Assembly (NCBI RefSeq): GCF_001039355.2
Contig: NW_019774402.1
Coordinates: 688,057 to 752,056 of the forward strand
Source of the DNA: Lingula anatina
Taxonomy: Eukaryota > Brachiopoda > Lingulata > Lingulida > Lingulidae
Reading direction: 5' to 3'
Length of the DNA stretch: 64,000 nucleotides
Shown: piece after piece, positions 33,872-45,884 of the stretch
Position numbering within the stretch: position 1 is the first letter of the stretch
Layout: every line of letters starts with the position of its first letter
Program-made: the position numbers and the translations under genes
Notes under the pieces: model-generated
Told to the model about the DNA's origin: nothing
The model's input: the letters and a program-made list of their open reading frames with translations, nothing else
Databases searched by the model: none

Positions 33872-36800
33872 ACTGGAAAATAATTTGAATCAACCCAACA
33901 AAAGTATGGTTACATTATCTCTGTAAGAATTTTAAGCAACATCAATACCATAATACTGAACTAGAGACAAAATAGTTTATTTGGCTGTAACCAGGCTTAG
34001 ATCTAAGATGACAGTCACCAGGTGACACCGAGAGCTTAAGCATCAATTTAATAATCATAATCCAATAACAAACTTCTGTATATAAGAAAGCAGTATGAAT
34101 ATATAGCTGTTAATGGGTTGTTGACTTTATAAACAGACTGAATGCATTGTCCTGACAATCCCATATGAACATTATTATAATCACATTAGAAATGACAACA
34201 AAACATATTCACACTACGTGATAGGATTATACCTTTTTAACAAACCAGAATTAAATGCTGAAGTATTTACATGAATTGATGTTTTTTTAAAAGTAAATTT
34301 CATTGGGGCATGCTTTTCCCCCCACACAATAGACATTTGAATGGTTGATTTGTATAGCAAACTGCTGAATAACCTTATTTATTCAGTGGCTTTTACTGGT
34401 GAATGTGGATTATTGTAGTATTTGAGTGCATGTTTTGGTATTAGGCTGTAAACATGTTTGACAATATGCAAGGTTAGTGTAGGTGACACATGCTTCCCTA
34501 TCCAGGTGTTGGGGGGAGATGAAGGAATGGCTTCTTGGCTTAATTGAGAAAATGTCAACACTGTTGCAGATAGATACAGGCATTCACCTCATTACTAGTC
34601 GTTAACTGACAATTAAGCCAACCATTTTAGTGTATTTTTTAATTGTGACAAAATACATGATGCCCTTGCCCTTTACTTTGTAACAGTAAATAAGTTACTG
34701 AAATAAAACTCCAATAGCAAATTATTTTCAGATTATTACACAAGGGTGTTTATTTCAAAATTAATTTTTTTTTTCACTTTGTGGTATCAATTTAACCCAA
34801 TGCAAATTTTCCTTCTTGCACAAATAAAGCCTAAAATGATTTGTTCTATAAGTATTGATTTGGACAATGTTTTTTTCTTATCTAGGATTATGGAGCACAC
34901 AAGGCTGCCAGTTTGTCAGAGTGTGATGATCACATTTTCCTCAAGTTCCTACATTCTCTCAACAATACCCCAGTGGATATTCACTCTCAGCCTGGGGCAG
35001 ACTTTAACTTTTATTTAGAGGAATACAAATCAAGATGGGCAAGGTAAGAGCTTGCTTTACTATTCATGTGGCATAATTACTTTTTATAATCTAAAAAAAT
35101 ATAAAATCAATCATGTGTTGCTAACAGTGTCAGTGGTGAATATCTAATGTAACAACAAATATGTACTTTTACACAAGTGGGACCTTAATTTTTGTAAAAG
35201 GATTCATATCAAGCTGCCCTGTTTTTCTTTGTTACAGTAAAAATTTATTCTTTTACTACTGAACTAATGGAGGGTAGGAACATTCATAATCTTTTTGAAA
35301 TCTCAATTTCTCCAATATGTACCATAAGTAGATACATAAATGTCTGGTTTGAACAGACCTAACAAATCAAGAGGGAAACATACAGGCAGTTTAACTTGTT
35401 TCAAGTACTGGCAAAGCAGGCCATAGGCCAATACTATTACCTGTGACTTTTTATGAATTAATCTTTGTCTTATATACAATGTAATCATCATTGATTTATG
35501 TTATATGGTTGAAAGCCTTTTTGTTGCTGCTTTTGTAGGTGATACTGCACCAGTTGTAAATGTTCTTATAGTTTTTATTCAGTATTTCAAAACACTGTTA
35601 TCAGGACCAAATAAGTTAATTCCAAACCAAAACTTAATGAACAAATTGTCATTCTCTTAGGAAATAAACCATGGCAAAAAGGTACTCAGGTTTAATTTTG
35701 TTACTTTTTAAATGTTTTCTGTCATACAGGTAATGTGGAAATTTCGTGGCCATCATCAGAAATATTTATTAGAAATGATGTGTGTATTTTGTTTTGAAAT
35801 TTTACTATTCAAATCATTGTTCAATCTTATTTTCTGTGAACTGTTTGTATGTTGTTTGTCTCTTAAAGTGCATTTTGTGTGAAATAATCTATTGATTTAA
35901 TTGTTTAGTTTGTAAGAAGTGTACCTTCTATTTGTTTTACCAAACACAAGTTGTTTATTTTGATATCTTTAAATTATATAATTACTGGTACATGGATCAG
36001 AGCAGGGTTGATAAACAGTAACTTTATTTATTTTTTTTTTTCAAGATATTGTAAGAGTAATTGAACTATAATTAACATTTACCTTAAAATAACATTATCA
36101 CCTCGTTCAGATAAGAATTATTTTTTTATAGAGATTAAATTGATTGTACTCTTTCCTAGGTAAATATTTGTTTAGATATTTGAATAAGTTTTTTATTTGA
36201 TAATTACAGTGCAAAAATTACCCAGTCTCTACCAAGTGGTCCCCCACAAACTGAAGATAATGTTAATGAGACAAGGTCAAAGTCCCTCAACTCGTTGAAT
36301 GAAACTGACCAATCAGAATCGGGCAGGTCTGTGTCGTCTGCTGGCCAGACCAGAGGAGGAGGGGGTGATGCAGAGTTGATAACAGCAGATACAGGGAAGT
36401 TAGTGGATCAGTTCACACGACCAGGGTCCCATGCATCAGTTCAAGGAGACAGGTGAGAAGCAAATTCAAAGAGAAATTTTGATTGTTAGTGATAGTATAG
36501 TCTGCCACCCAGTTATGTAGGCCATGTATATTGCAAAGACTGAGAGCAATTTAGCAAGGAACCCCGTGGAGATCCTGTTAGAACAATCTAGGGATGGGAA
36601 CCCAGTTTAAGATCTTGTAGATAGTCCCACTGTGGGCAACAGATAATACTTCTTTCTGATTTACTAATTTCTTTTGTGATGTCAAAAGCTTGTACATTTA
36701 GGTTTAGTATATTATGGTGTCATTAGAGTGGTTATTTATTAAGCCATTTAGATATTGGGCAACTCTCATGCAAATTGTAGAATTGAAATACTACGAGAAA

Positions 36801-39800
36801 TTTCCCATTTTCAGGCCCCTGTCTTCAGCATCTATGCGTCCAGTGTTGTCAGCAGCTAAGCTTGCAGCCTCCCTGAAGTCTGTAAGCTATATGGGAAGGC
36901 CAGACTCTGCAACATCCAGTCATAGATCAGGTAAATAAGAAAAGGGCTGATTGAAAAAATATAAAATGAGCCTCAAACATATTTTGGGTATCTCCTGGGA
37001 TATAAAACTACAATAGTATTTGCATTTTTGAAAAACTAGAGAATTGGTAAAAAATAAACAGAATGGGGAAAAATATTTCAATATATACATAATCAGGAAA
37101 TGTAAAGCATCCCAGTTAGGCAAATACACTCACACACACAAACCACAACAAACAAACAAAACAAAAAATGCAATGTTTATCATCTACAGATGAAAAGATC
37201 AATTTTTTCAGGTTACAGTGTGGCTCGTCCATCCACATGTTTTCCACAGTCCATGATGGGTTCACGGCCAGGATCTGGGTTCTCCAGATATTCCAGGTCA
37301 AGGCCAGCATCTGCTGCAAGGTCAAGGCCAGGTTCTGGCCTCAGATCACCTTTGATCAGGGCAATGTCAAGGCCGCCTTCTGGATCAATGTCAAGGCCAA
37401 ACTCTGTGGCCTCCCAGCACCTTGAACTCCCAGGTCAGGACAGAGTGAGCATAAGTGATAAAGATGAAGCACAGACTGAAGTAGATGAAAACATTTCTCT
37501 ATGGCAAGAATCTGATCGTTGGACTGAATTAATTGACAGAGAGGAAGTGGGGACTGAAACTGACATAGAGTCTGTCTATCCTGATAGACATGTGTCAGAG
37601 GTGCATGTGCACTCGCGCCCCCTCAGTCCTCGCAGTGTTGTTTCTCAACAAACTCTGCACGATCAGGCTCTTCTGCATGCTGAAACCTTTTCCCAAAGCA
37701 CTTTCCACACTCTGCATGATGCACAGTCCCTTAGGTCCCACACAGAACCCCATTTGCATGATGGAATGACTGAGACTGCCTCTGTTTGGGATGATGATTA
37801 TGGTGTAGACCCTGATCTTTATCAAGAAGAAGATCTCCCATTACCACATGGTAAGTTTACACAATCCAATCTTTTCCCCTTTGTTCTCTAGTGTATTTTG
37901 ATATGAATCCTAATATGGATCCATTCATTGATTTTCATTGGCAGTAATAAGATGATTGACTGTGTGCATGGTTGCTCAAATCAAGTGATCAGAATTTATA
38001 GATCTACAGTTTTTCATGCTCTTTCAATTGGTAAAATACTAGAAAAGTAAAGGAATGGGTTGTTGGCAGTTGTTGGCAACCAAATTTGAATTGCTTCTGA
38101 GCATTTGAGAACACATCATACCTACTGTTGTTTCAATTTATACTATGATTAAGTCCGGTTAGATTAGATTTCTTGTATAATCAAGGTTATAGTTTGTATC
38201 GATGGTTGCTATTGCAAATAAGATATGGTTGCTTATTCTGAAAATTGACCTTGTGCACATATTTTATGTCCTGATAATTATCAAAACTTTTGCATATATT
38301 TCCGTAGATGAGGCATATCTACAACCAGATCTTCTTCCAAATCCAAACACAGGTGAGCAGACCTTTCTTGGCTGTCCTTGTATGCAAAGAAGTTTAACAA
38401 TATTACCTTTGAAAAGCTCTGAAGTCAGTGGTGGAAATATTCTTTCAGTTAAAGTGCTAACTTGTATACCTACTGGCAATTGCATATAAGATATAAGAAT
38501 TTAATCAAGAAGTAAGTAGCTCTACATTGTATTGTTGTTAAACAGAAATTTTAACAATAGATCTAAATTAAAATTATTTAATTTACAGAATGCATATATG
38601 AATACAGTGGTGTTCCTCTTGCAAAAACCTTTGTAAGTATCTCTCAAAAATGAGACAAAAGGTTGGTTGGGATGTTTCACTATCTGTAATAGTTTGTCCA
38701 TTTGTTAACTTAAGTAATTTAAGATATTTTTACTTTCATCGAAAAATCTTTGTTCAATTTTAACTTACATTCATGGTTTTACTTTGATCCTAGCTCTAGG
38801 CCAGGTTCAGCATCCCACTCCCTGTCCACAGGGTACCATACCATGGTTACCGTGGAGACAGAAGCAGCCAGTGGTACTCACCCATCACAGCCACAATACA
38901 CTGGTGAGGGATACACTGGTTGATGTTAACAAGGAAAATAATATTTCAAAAGATATTTGATGCTTAAGATGTTTGTTTTTATCCTGATTTATTTTGGCAT
39001 TATGTGTGTTGATATTATATCGACTGATATGATAAGCATTATTTTGGAAAGGAAGCAAACCCACTTAGAATCGTTAAAAGATGTGAAATAATGAAATCAA
39101 ATGGATTTCTTTTACAGAATGTCACCATTGGTTTGTCATTCACATTGTATAAATATCTCTGCAGGTGGCAGTTTCATTGGAGGAGCCAGTTCTGTATTTT
39201 CCTTGGATACAACTGTTACAGAATCTGCTAACCTTGAACATGACGATTCAACAACAAAAGCTGTTCCAGCAGAGACGGTTACAGGCGCAGTTAATAGTCG
39301 CAGGTCCCCATCAGCAAAAAGTCACATAACATCATCTTCATCTATCAGGGAAGAAGGGAATGGTAAGAGAGCGAGATTTGATAGGGATTAATGTTATCAG
39401 TATTGCCTGGTAATACCCTTAAATATATATGTCCAGTTTTTCTCTAAAGAAACATGCTTAATTTTACCTAAATGTAGAATATAAATGTTTTGCAAACAGA
39501 GCATGATGCTAGATTTGTTTGTTTTAGGTGGAGAAGCAGTAAAGCCAGGTGATTTTGCATTAGATACTAAGAAACAAGGTGAAATATGTTGTTGAATCCT
39601 TTAATTTCCATATGTCAGGTTCAGGAATACATTATTTTTGTATGCTTTTTCCTATACTACTTGAAATGTCCATTTATTGCAGTGTTGATAACTTCTGAAA
39701 TAACATAATCTAAAAAATGCATCAAAAGACTTAACAGAATTTTTTTTGTTTATGATGATGCATATTTCATGATTTTTGCTCCTACTTCAGAACCACAAAA

Positions 39801-42800
39801 ACCACAAGCGCCATCACCAACCAAATCGCCTGCTCCACTCATGAAGATAACATCAGGCCCCAAACCCCCATCTAGTCCATTGACCAAGTCAACCAGTAAT
39901 GCAACACAAAAAATTAAGGCAACAAGTGCAAAATTAGAAAAGGTACATTGTTATTGAACAATGATTCACTTTACCATTTTTAAATATTTCTGTCTTCGTA
40001 GAGATTAAAGTAAAATATGATAACATAATACATTTTAAGCAAATAGCGTAAAAAAAAATAGGACAAGATTTTGCATGGAACTTTTTAAGGACAAAGCAAA
40101 TAACATTTTTCTTATCGATGGATTAGTTTTTACTTAACTCATAAGAGCAGCTCTTTGGTCATTTGATTCTGTGATTAAAAAATGTTAAAACACATTGCAG
40201 AAAATCAAAACACCAAGAGTGTCATCAGCAGCCAGTAGAAAAAGGGATGTCAAAATATCTACCAGTACTGAGACGTCCAATGAGCAAGTCTCACAACCCT
40301 CTGCAACTACCAATAGGGAATTTAAAGTAAGGATGTTTTTGATGCTTGGTACATTTAATTGATAGACTAAACTCCTAACAATAAATCAGGGTATTTGTTG
40401 GAAAGTGGAAAGCAAAGGTGATTTGTTGGAAAGTGGAAAGAAAATAAAAGATGGATTTTGTCTATTCCAGGAATTCACGTCAGAATCATTGATTTCTGAT
40501 ACCCGAGCTGAGATTGAGCGTGTATTTGGTAAGCAGACACCAGTAAAAACTAAAAAAGCTTCTGGAGGTACTAAAGGAAATGAGGGAAGCATCAAGAAGC
40601 ATAGATCTAAGGAGAAGGAAAAAGAAAAAGAAAAGGAGAAGGAATTAGAAGTGGAAATTCCTGAAGAAGGTACTTAAACCTTGTTTTAGAATTTTTTTCT
40701 TGTTAGAGAACTGCAATACATGTCCTAAAGCTATGGTGTGGTCTTTAGAGATGTAATACATTCTGCTCAAAAGAAACAATAAGATTGAAATTTTGGAGAG
40801 ATTATGTATATGTATGACATACATTATTGTAAGAACATTAAAATATTTTGATATATATTGGATTTATTTCAAAAGAACGATTGACTCGTTTAAAGGAACA
40901 TATAAACATCTTTGGTTGTTTGAGAATTAAACTGTCTTCATTAAGTATGAATAAAGGCAATAGTATTAATTTGATGTACAGTTATTATATATATTTGTGA
41001 GAAGGATGAAATATTTCATGCTCTAAATAATATGAAAATTATTTTTCATAGTAAAACAACTTATGGAGGGTGGTGCAGATGAATTCACTGGTGAGGAGGG
41101 AGGACTGACTGTTGAAGAATTGGAACTGCAGCAGCAGTTACTCAAGGTATGAGAATATAAAAAAATTTGGAATATAGCACTGGTTTATTATTTTAAAAAT
41201 CCAGATGGTCAAGATGATAGTTATTGAAGAGAAAGTGCCTTGTTGCCTGGCTTCAGGTACGTTAAGATGCATTTAAACTTATGAGAGTCAGATTAATACC
41301 CTTTAACCCAATCAAAGCCACCATATAGTTTCAAGTGATTTATCCTTAAGAAATACCGCACAGTTTTGGTACAAAATTTTCTGAAAATGATATTGCACAG
41401 GTATTTTCTGCTTAATTATTGTGTGTTGTGGAATGGAGGAAAATACAAGCAGGTCTAATTGCAACCAAAAATTTAATGAAGGTGCAGTCCTTTTTTTACT
41501 GCCCAAAAGATTTTGGTGTTTTTTTTCTAGTATGGGATTTAATTTTTTTGTTGTGAAAGACACTGGTACTAATAAGTGTGTTACAGGAAATTTACTTTAT
41601 CTTTAACACTTAATGAATAGATAACATTTTCAAAACTAATTTCCATTTTTAATGCAGGAAAAAATGGAGTCTGCCCAGGAGCAACTTAAATCTGCAGGCA
41701 TTAAGTCAACTAAACCAGGTAAACCAGCCAATAAAGAGAAAAAGGAAAAGAAATCACTCAAGGTCAAAGATGAAAAAGATGAAGAAATGGAGAGGAAGAA
41801 ACAAGAGCTGAGAGAAGCACGGAGATTAGAGAAAGAAGTATGTGGTGTTTCTGTAGCTTAATTTACTGACAAAAGAAAGTGGCTTAACTCTTGTCCCAGA
41901 TTGCCTTTTACTTTCTAGTTTATCTACTTTATTAGAAATTAACTACTTGACTGATATTTACAGCCTGTTATTAACTTGAATATTATTATTATGCCCACTT
42001 CTTGGACAAATGTACCAATGTGTAGAAATTGTTTCAACAGAAAAAAAAATTAAAGCTTTTTGCACCTTTTATTGTTTGAACCACCTTTATGAATATCATT
42101 AAAGAAGTTAAAGGAGGTTTGAGGGAAGATTCTGTAATAAAGTAATTGACGAGAAACTTTTTATGTACTTGGTGTTTAGTATCTTATCTTACATCTAATT
42201 ATAAAGATATTCAGATTATGTAGTTGGAAATTATTTTTTTAATACTGCCAGTGTGTCAAAGAAATTGTGCCACATGACATTTTAGAAAATGACATGCATG
42301 TGACTATAAATGAATAATCAAAAATATTGACCATTTGTATGTGGTAACAGTGATTTTGTGGTCAATGCTTAACCCACAGACACACTTTTAAAATACTGTT
42401 TATAATTTCAGAAACGTGAGCAGGAAGCTAAGCAGTTACAGGATTTGATAAAACAGAAGGAAGAAGATAGGAAGAATAAAGAAATGGAAGCTAAGCGGGA
42501 ACAGGAGGTTGGTGAAGAATTCTTTTTCTTGGTGTAAATTGTTTACAATTAGAATACTAATATCTTCTCCTAATTCAAGAAATGCAAATTCAATGGTGCA
42601 CTGCTGTATGTCAAGAAGTAATGTGCTGGTTTTTAACTTGAACATCTATTGAAGCAAAATGTGAAATATTTTTGTAGAGGAAAGAAGCAGAACTGAAAAG
42701 AATTGCTGAAGAAGAGGAGAGCATACGTCAACAGGAGGAAGAAGTGAAAAGGATACTGGCTGAACAAAGAAGAATAGAACGAGAAGAAAGAGAAGCCAGG

Positions 42801-45581
42801 AGAAAACTTGAACTTGAGAGAAAGAAACAAGAGGCAATCCGGCAGCGTGAGAAGCAGAAAGAGATGATGGCCAAGGCAAGACAGAAGGAGTTGGAGATGC
42901 TAGAGAGAATAGCAGATAGTGAGGCAAGAAGACGGCGCAGGGAAGAATTGGAAGAAGATGAGGAAGAGGAGAATGAGAAATTAGAAATGGAATTTGAGGT
43001 AAAATCTACATCGTGTGTTTTGAAGATGAAAAGAAGTTCAGTGGATAATGTGTAAATAGATTTTTATTTTGATGGATCACTTAATCTTGTATGTAACCCA
43101 TCAAAATGCCTAATGATAAAGACACATCTTCATCTTCATGATAATTCTAGTCCAGTCCAGTAAGAAAATAAAATTAATGATTAGAATATATCCTATTCAG
43201 ATGTTAAGCATAGATATGAAATTTATATCAACTAACAAATGAGAATTTTTATATAGAAAAACAGAAATATGAATGATAAAAAATAAGACTTTGTAATTTA
43301 TATCCACTGACAAAATGAGATTTTTTTTGAAAGAACAGAAATATGAATGATAAAAAATAATAAGAATTTATAATTCTCTTTTTTAAAAAAGTGTTTTATA
43401 TTAACTGTCATGCACAAGGTAATTACTAATTAATTACTAATTTTTTTCTTTAATGACTGAAAAAATAGTAGGGATATAGACAGGTAAATCATTATTCTCA
43501 TCAACTCTGTTATTCAGGAATCGCTGAAGCAGGTTGAATTTGAGATGGAGCAGGAGGAAGCAAAGATTGCTTACTTGGAGAAGAAGGCAGAGGAGGAGGC
43601 CATGGCTGACATGGTGCGTGAGAGGGAAGAAGCTGAATGTAGACGACAGAAGATTGAAGAGGAAATGGAAAAAGTCAGACAACAAGAACAAGAAAAAATG
43701 TAAGTGTCCCCCAAATATCCATTTCTTCATGGTGAATGTGATCAAACACAAAAATTGTCCTGTACATCCAAAAATTCACTTTGAAGCTAAAACTTTCCAC
43801 ATTTAAAAATTACATTGTAAATCCTAGGTAAAAGTGATATATGTCATTCATTTTTAATATACAGATATGACACAAAATTGATAAAATGGATATTGAGTGA
43901 GACTCACCCTAATTTTGAATCAGAATTTTTCATACACATTTCCTCCTACCCCTCATTTGTAATTGAGAAAAAAAAAGACCATGCAACAACACCTTACTGT
44001 TTGTTTGAAAACAAATATTAATTAATTCAAATTAATTTTTACATATAGTTCTGGCCTTAGATAACTATATCCTAAAATTTTTGTCATGGTTTAATAAATG
44101 GCCTGTGTGTTGGCTAGCCTGTTGATTTCTAAATGTTTATATTGTGGATAATAACTTGTGGTACTTGTGGTTAAGCTGCATGAGTTACAAAATCATCCAT
44201 AGAGAAATCAATATAATTGGCTTGCAATGACTTTTGCCTAATCTTTCACAAGATGATTATATATTGTCAAATTATGGGAATAGTCATTCATATGTTCTAG
44301 ATTAATCATGGGTGCATGTTAAAATAATAGTAATAATACATTGAGACTATAACGGGTGTCAAGGTTTTCCTGTAATCCTCAGATTCCAATTAGTGGAAAA
44401 GATTATTGTAGGAATGCCAGTTAAATATAGCAGGAGCTATCTGTGTGCTACCTGTTACCATGACGCTGTAATAACAGGGAAATGGAGTAATTGGGAATTG
44501 ATTGTTCAGCAAAGAGTTCCACAAGGACTTGTTGATTTTTTATTTGTACAGAGTCATATATCTCCCTTTAGATTGTATGTCAAAAGCAAAGAAGGAAGAC
44601 CTATTTTGAAAAATAACAATAACAACCAGGATGTTTCCATTTCACAGGCAAAAGATGTTTGAAGAACAGCAAAAACTTGAATTGGAGATTCAGAAGAGAG
44701 AGGAAGAGGAGGAAAAACAGAGGGAGATTGAGAGACAGAGACTTCTGGAGGTAAGAATTTTAACAGTAATATTATACAAGATAAGGAATTGTGTTTCTAA
44801 CATTTGAACTCTAATGCTGACAATAACATAACAAAAACAATTTGAAAATGTTAATACACATTATCACCATTAATGTGTTTTATGTTCCATTGAGTTTGGT
44901 TTTTGTTAGAGATTTTACCAACAGTTTTACCACATATATAAATGGAAAATTAATAATTTTATATAAATCATTCAGTATATTTAATTAAATTATTCCCTTT
45001 TTGTGAGAAAACACCTTTATTACATATAAAATCAGAAAAGTGGGAATTGAAAAAATTTTTGAAAATAAATGGATGCTTTCTTGTAGCTACGAAAGATGGA
45101 GGAAGAGGCAAGAGAGAAGATGCGCCAAGAAATGCAGAATAGAAGAGAAGAGCTCCTTAAGCTCAGAGAAAAGAATATAGAGAGGAAAAACAACTTGGAG
45201 AGTGTCCGTCGTTCACAGGGTGTCACCAAACCATGGGTGTTTTCATATTATGTGCTGTGGCCAAGAGAAACTTATGAAAAGTATGTTATTACAATTCTTT
45301 AAATCATTTGGTGATATTGTTAAACCTGAAAAGAAACCTTCATATATAATGATTATTTGTTTACAATCAAGAACTGCAAAACTTGAGATTGTTTGACATC
45401 GTTTTATTTTAACAAATCTCAAAAGTTTTGTTAAAATTTTAAGCTGTGGATAGTGTTATTTGATATATTTATTATTTCTATTTTTAGACCAATGATCTCA
45501 GATGATAAGAAAAAAGGTGGGAAGAAAAGTGGGAAGAAAGGGAAGAAAAGTGGGAAAAAGAGTGGGAAGAAAAAGAAATGA
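30052..45581 (+). CDS. KIAA2012-like coiled-coil protein
   Basis: Coding exons: 30052-30123, 30823-30994, 32428-32582, 34886-35043, 36210-36452, 36815-36930, 37212-37850, 38308-38352, 38589-38632, 38794-38903, 39165-39362, 39528-39578, 39791-39942, 40201-40326, 40471-40669, 41052-41146, 41658-41837, 42412-42507, 42678-42998, 43518-43699, 44648-44750, 45087-45280, 45488-45581. About 1,247 residues. The N-terminal block LPKTYLTRKGALFLF recalls vertebrate KIAA2012, also a long protein with a charged C-terminal half. The middle is Ser/Pro-rich with about ten RPxS repeats. Residues encoded from 41.6 to 45.2 kb form a long Glu/Lys/Arg coiled coil (EEEESIRQQEEEVKRILAEQ). Near the end are KPWVFSYYVLWPRETYEK and a Lys/Gly/Ser tail. 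All junctions agree in phase except around 38589-38632. The family call is moderate; function is unknown. Confidence 0.75.
30225..30418. other. ~195-bp sequence present only in copy B
   Basis: It lies between exons 1 and 2 of the KIAA2012-like gene. Copy A runs directly from TGTCATTGTTATATT to TAAAATGTTC, whereas copy B has an extra ~195 bases there. I see no terminal inverted repeats and no poly(A), so it is either a short insertion of unknown type or sequence deleted from copy A. Confidence 0.6.
33823..33868 (+). repeat. (AG)n microsatellite, copy B length
   Basis: About 46 bases of AG, longer than the matching run in copy A (27033-27064). Confidence 0.95.
37258..37410 (+). repeat. RPxS-coding repeat block in exon 7 of the KIAA2012-like gene
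   Basis: Within about 50 codons the frame reads SRPGSG, SRPASA, SRPGSG, SRPPSG and SRPNS; the DNA shows recurring TCAAGGCC. Related units occur in neighbouring exons (TRPGSH, GRPDSA, SRPLSP, SRPGSA). It looks like a basic, Ser/Pro-rich disordered segment that grew by short in-frame duplications. Confidence 0.75.
43220..43367 (+). repeat. 75-bp tandem duplication in an intron
   Basis: Units begin at 43220 and 43295 with AATTTATATC. Both contain ACAGAAATATGAATGATAAA followed by AAATAA. A recent local duplication between exons of the KIAA2012-like gene. Confidence 0.8.
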
Positions 45582-45878
45582 TCCTAGCCTGCAGTGCTCT
45601 TACAAATAATTAGAAAAAGTTGTGCTGGGTGATTTCTGTGACATTTTCTTAAATCAGTATGGCTTTAAGATAATGTTTAAACTGATGTAATGATGGATAC
45701 ATTCATGAAGACCAACATTGCCACAAAAAGAAGAAAACTCAAATAATGTCATAATCAGTGTGGATAATTTTGATATAGATTTATTATTTTTGTTGAATCT
45801 AAATCAGGGTATTTTTTAATTTTTAATGTATAAAAGAGATTTTCTCTATAAGGAAATTACTTCATTATGATAAAATCA

Positions 45879-45884
45879 AATAAA
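45879..45884 (+). terminator. Polyadenylation signal of the KIAA2012-like gene
   Basis: AATAAA about 300 bases after the stop codon, in an AT-rich 3' UTR. It is the first canonical hexamer downstream. Confidence 0.6.

Larger units (their letters stand above)
27228..34030 (+). repeat. Duplicated segment, copy B
   Basis: 6.80 kb matching 19859-27226. It begins directly after the N at TTGGTATTGATAC and ends at GGTGACACCG, then runs into unique sequence leading to exon 4 of the KIAA2012-like gene. It lacks the two transposons of copy A and has its own ~195-bp extra stretch at 30225-30418. Confidence 0.95.

Noticed and set aside
19859-34030. True tandem duplication giving two TMEM258 genes
   Set aside because: Possible, but the N exactly at the junction, insertion-type allelic differences and the lone exon 4 fit an assembly artefact better; kept as a testable alternative.
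42433-42930. Minus-strand Phe/Leu/Ser-rich frames that look like membrane proteins
   Set aside because: They are the complement of the GAA/GAG/AAG-rich coiled-coil exons, which always reads as Phe/Leu/Ser.
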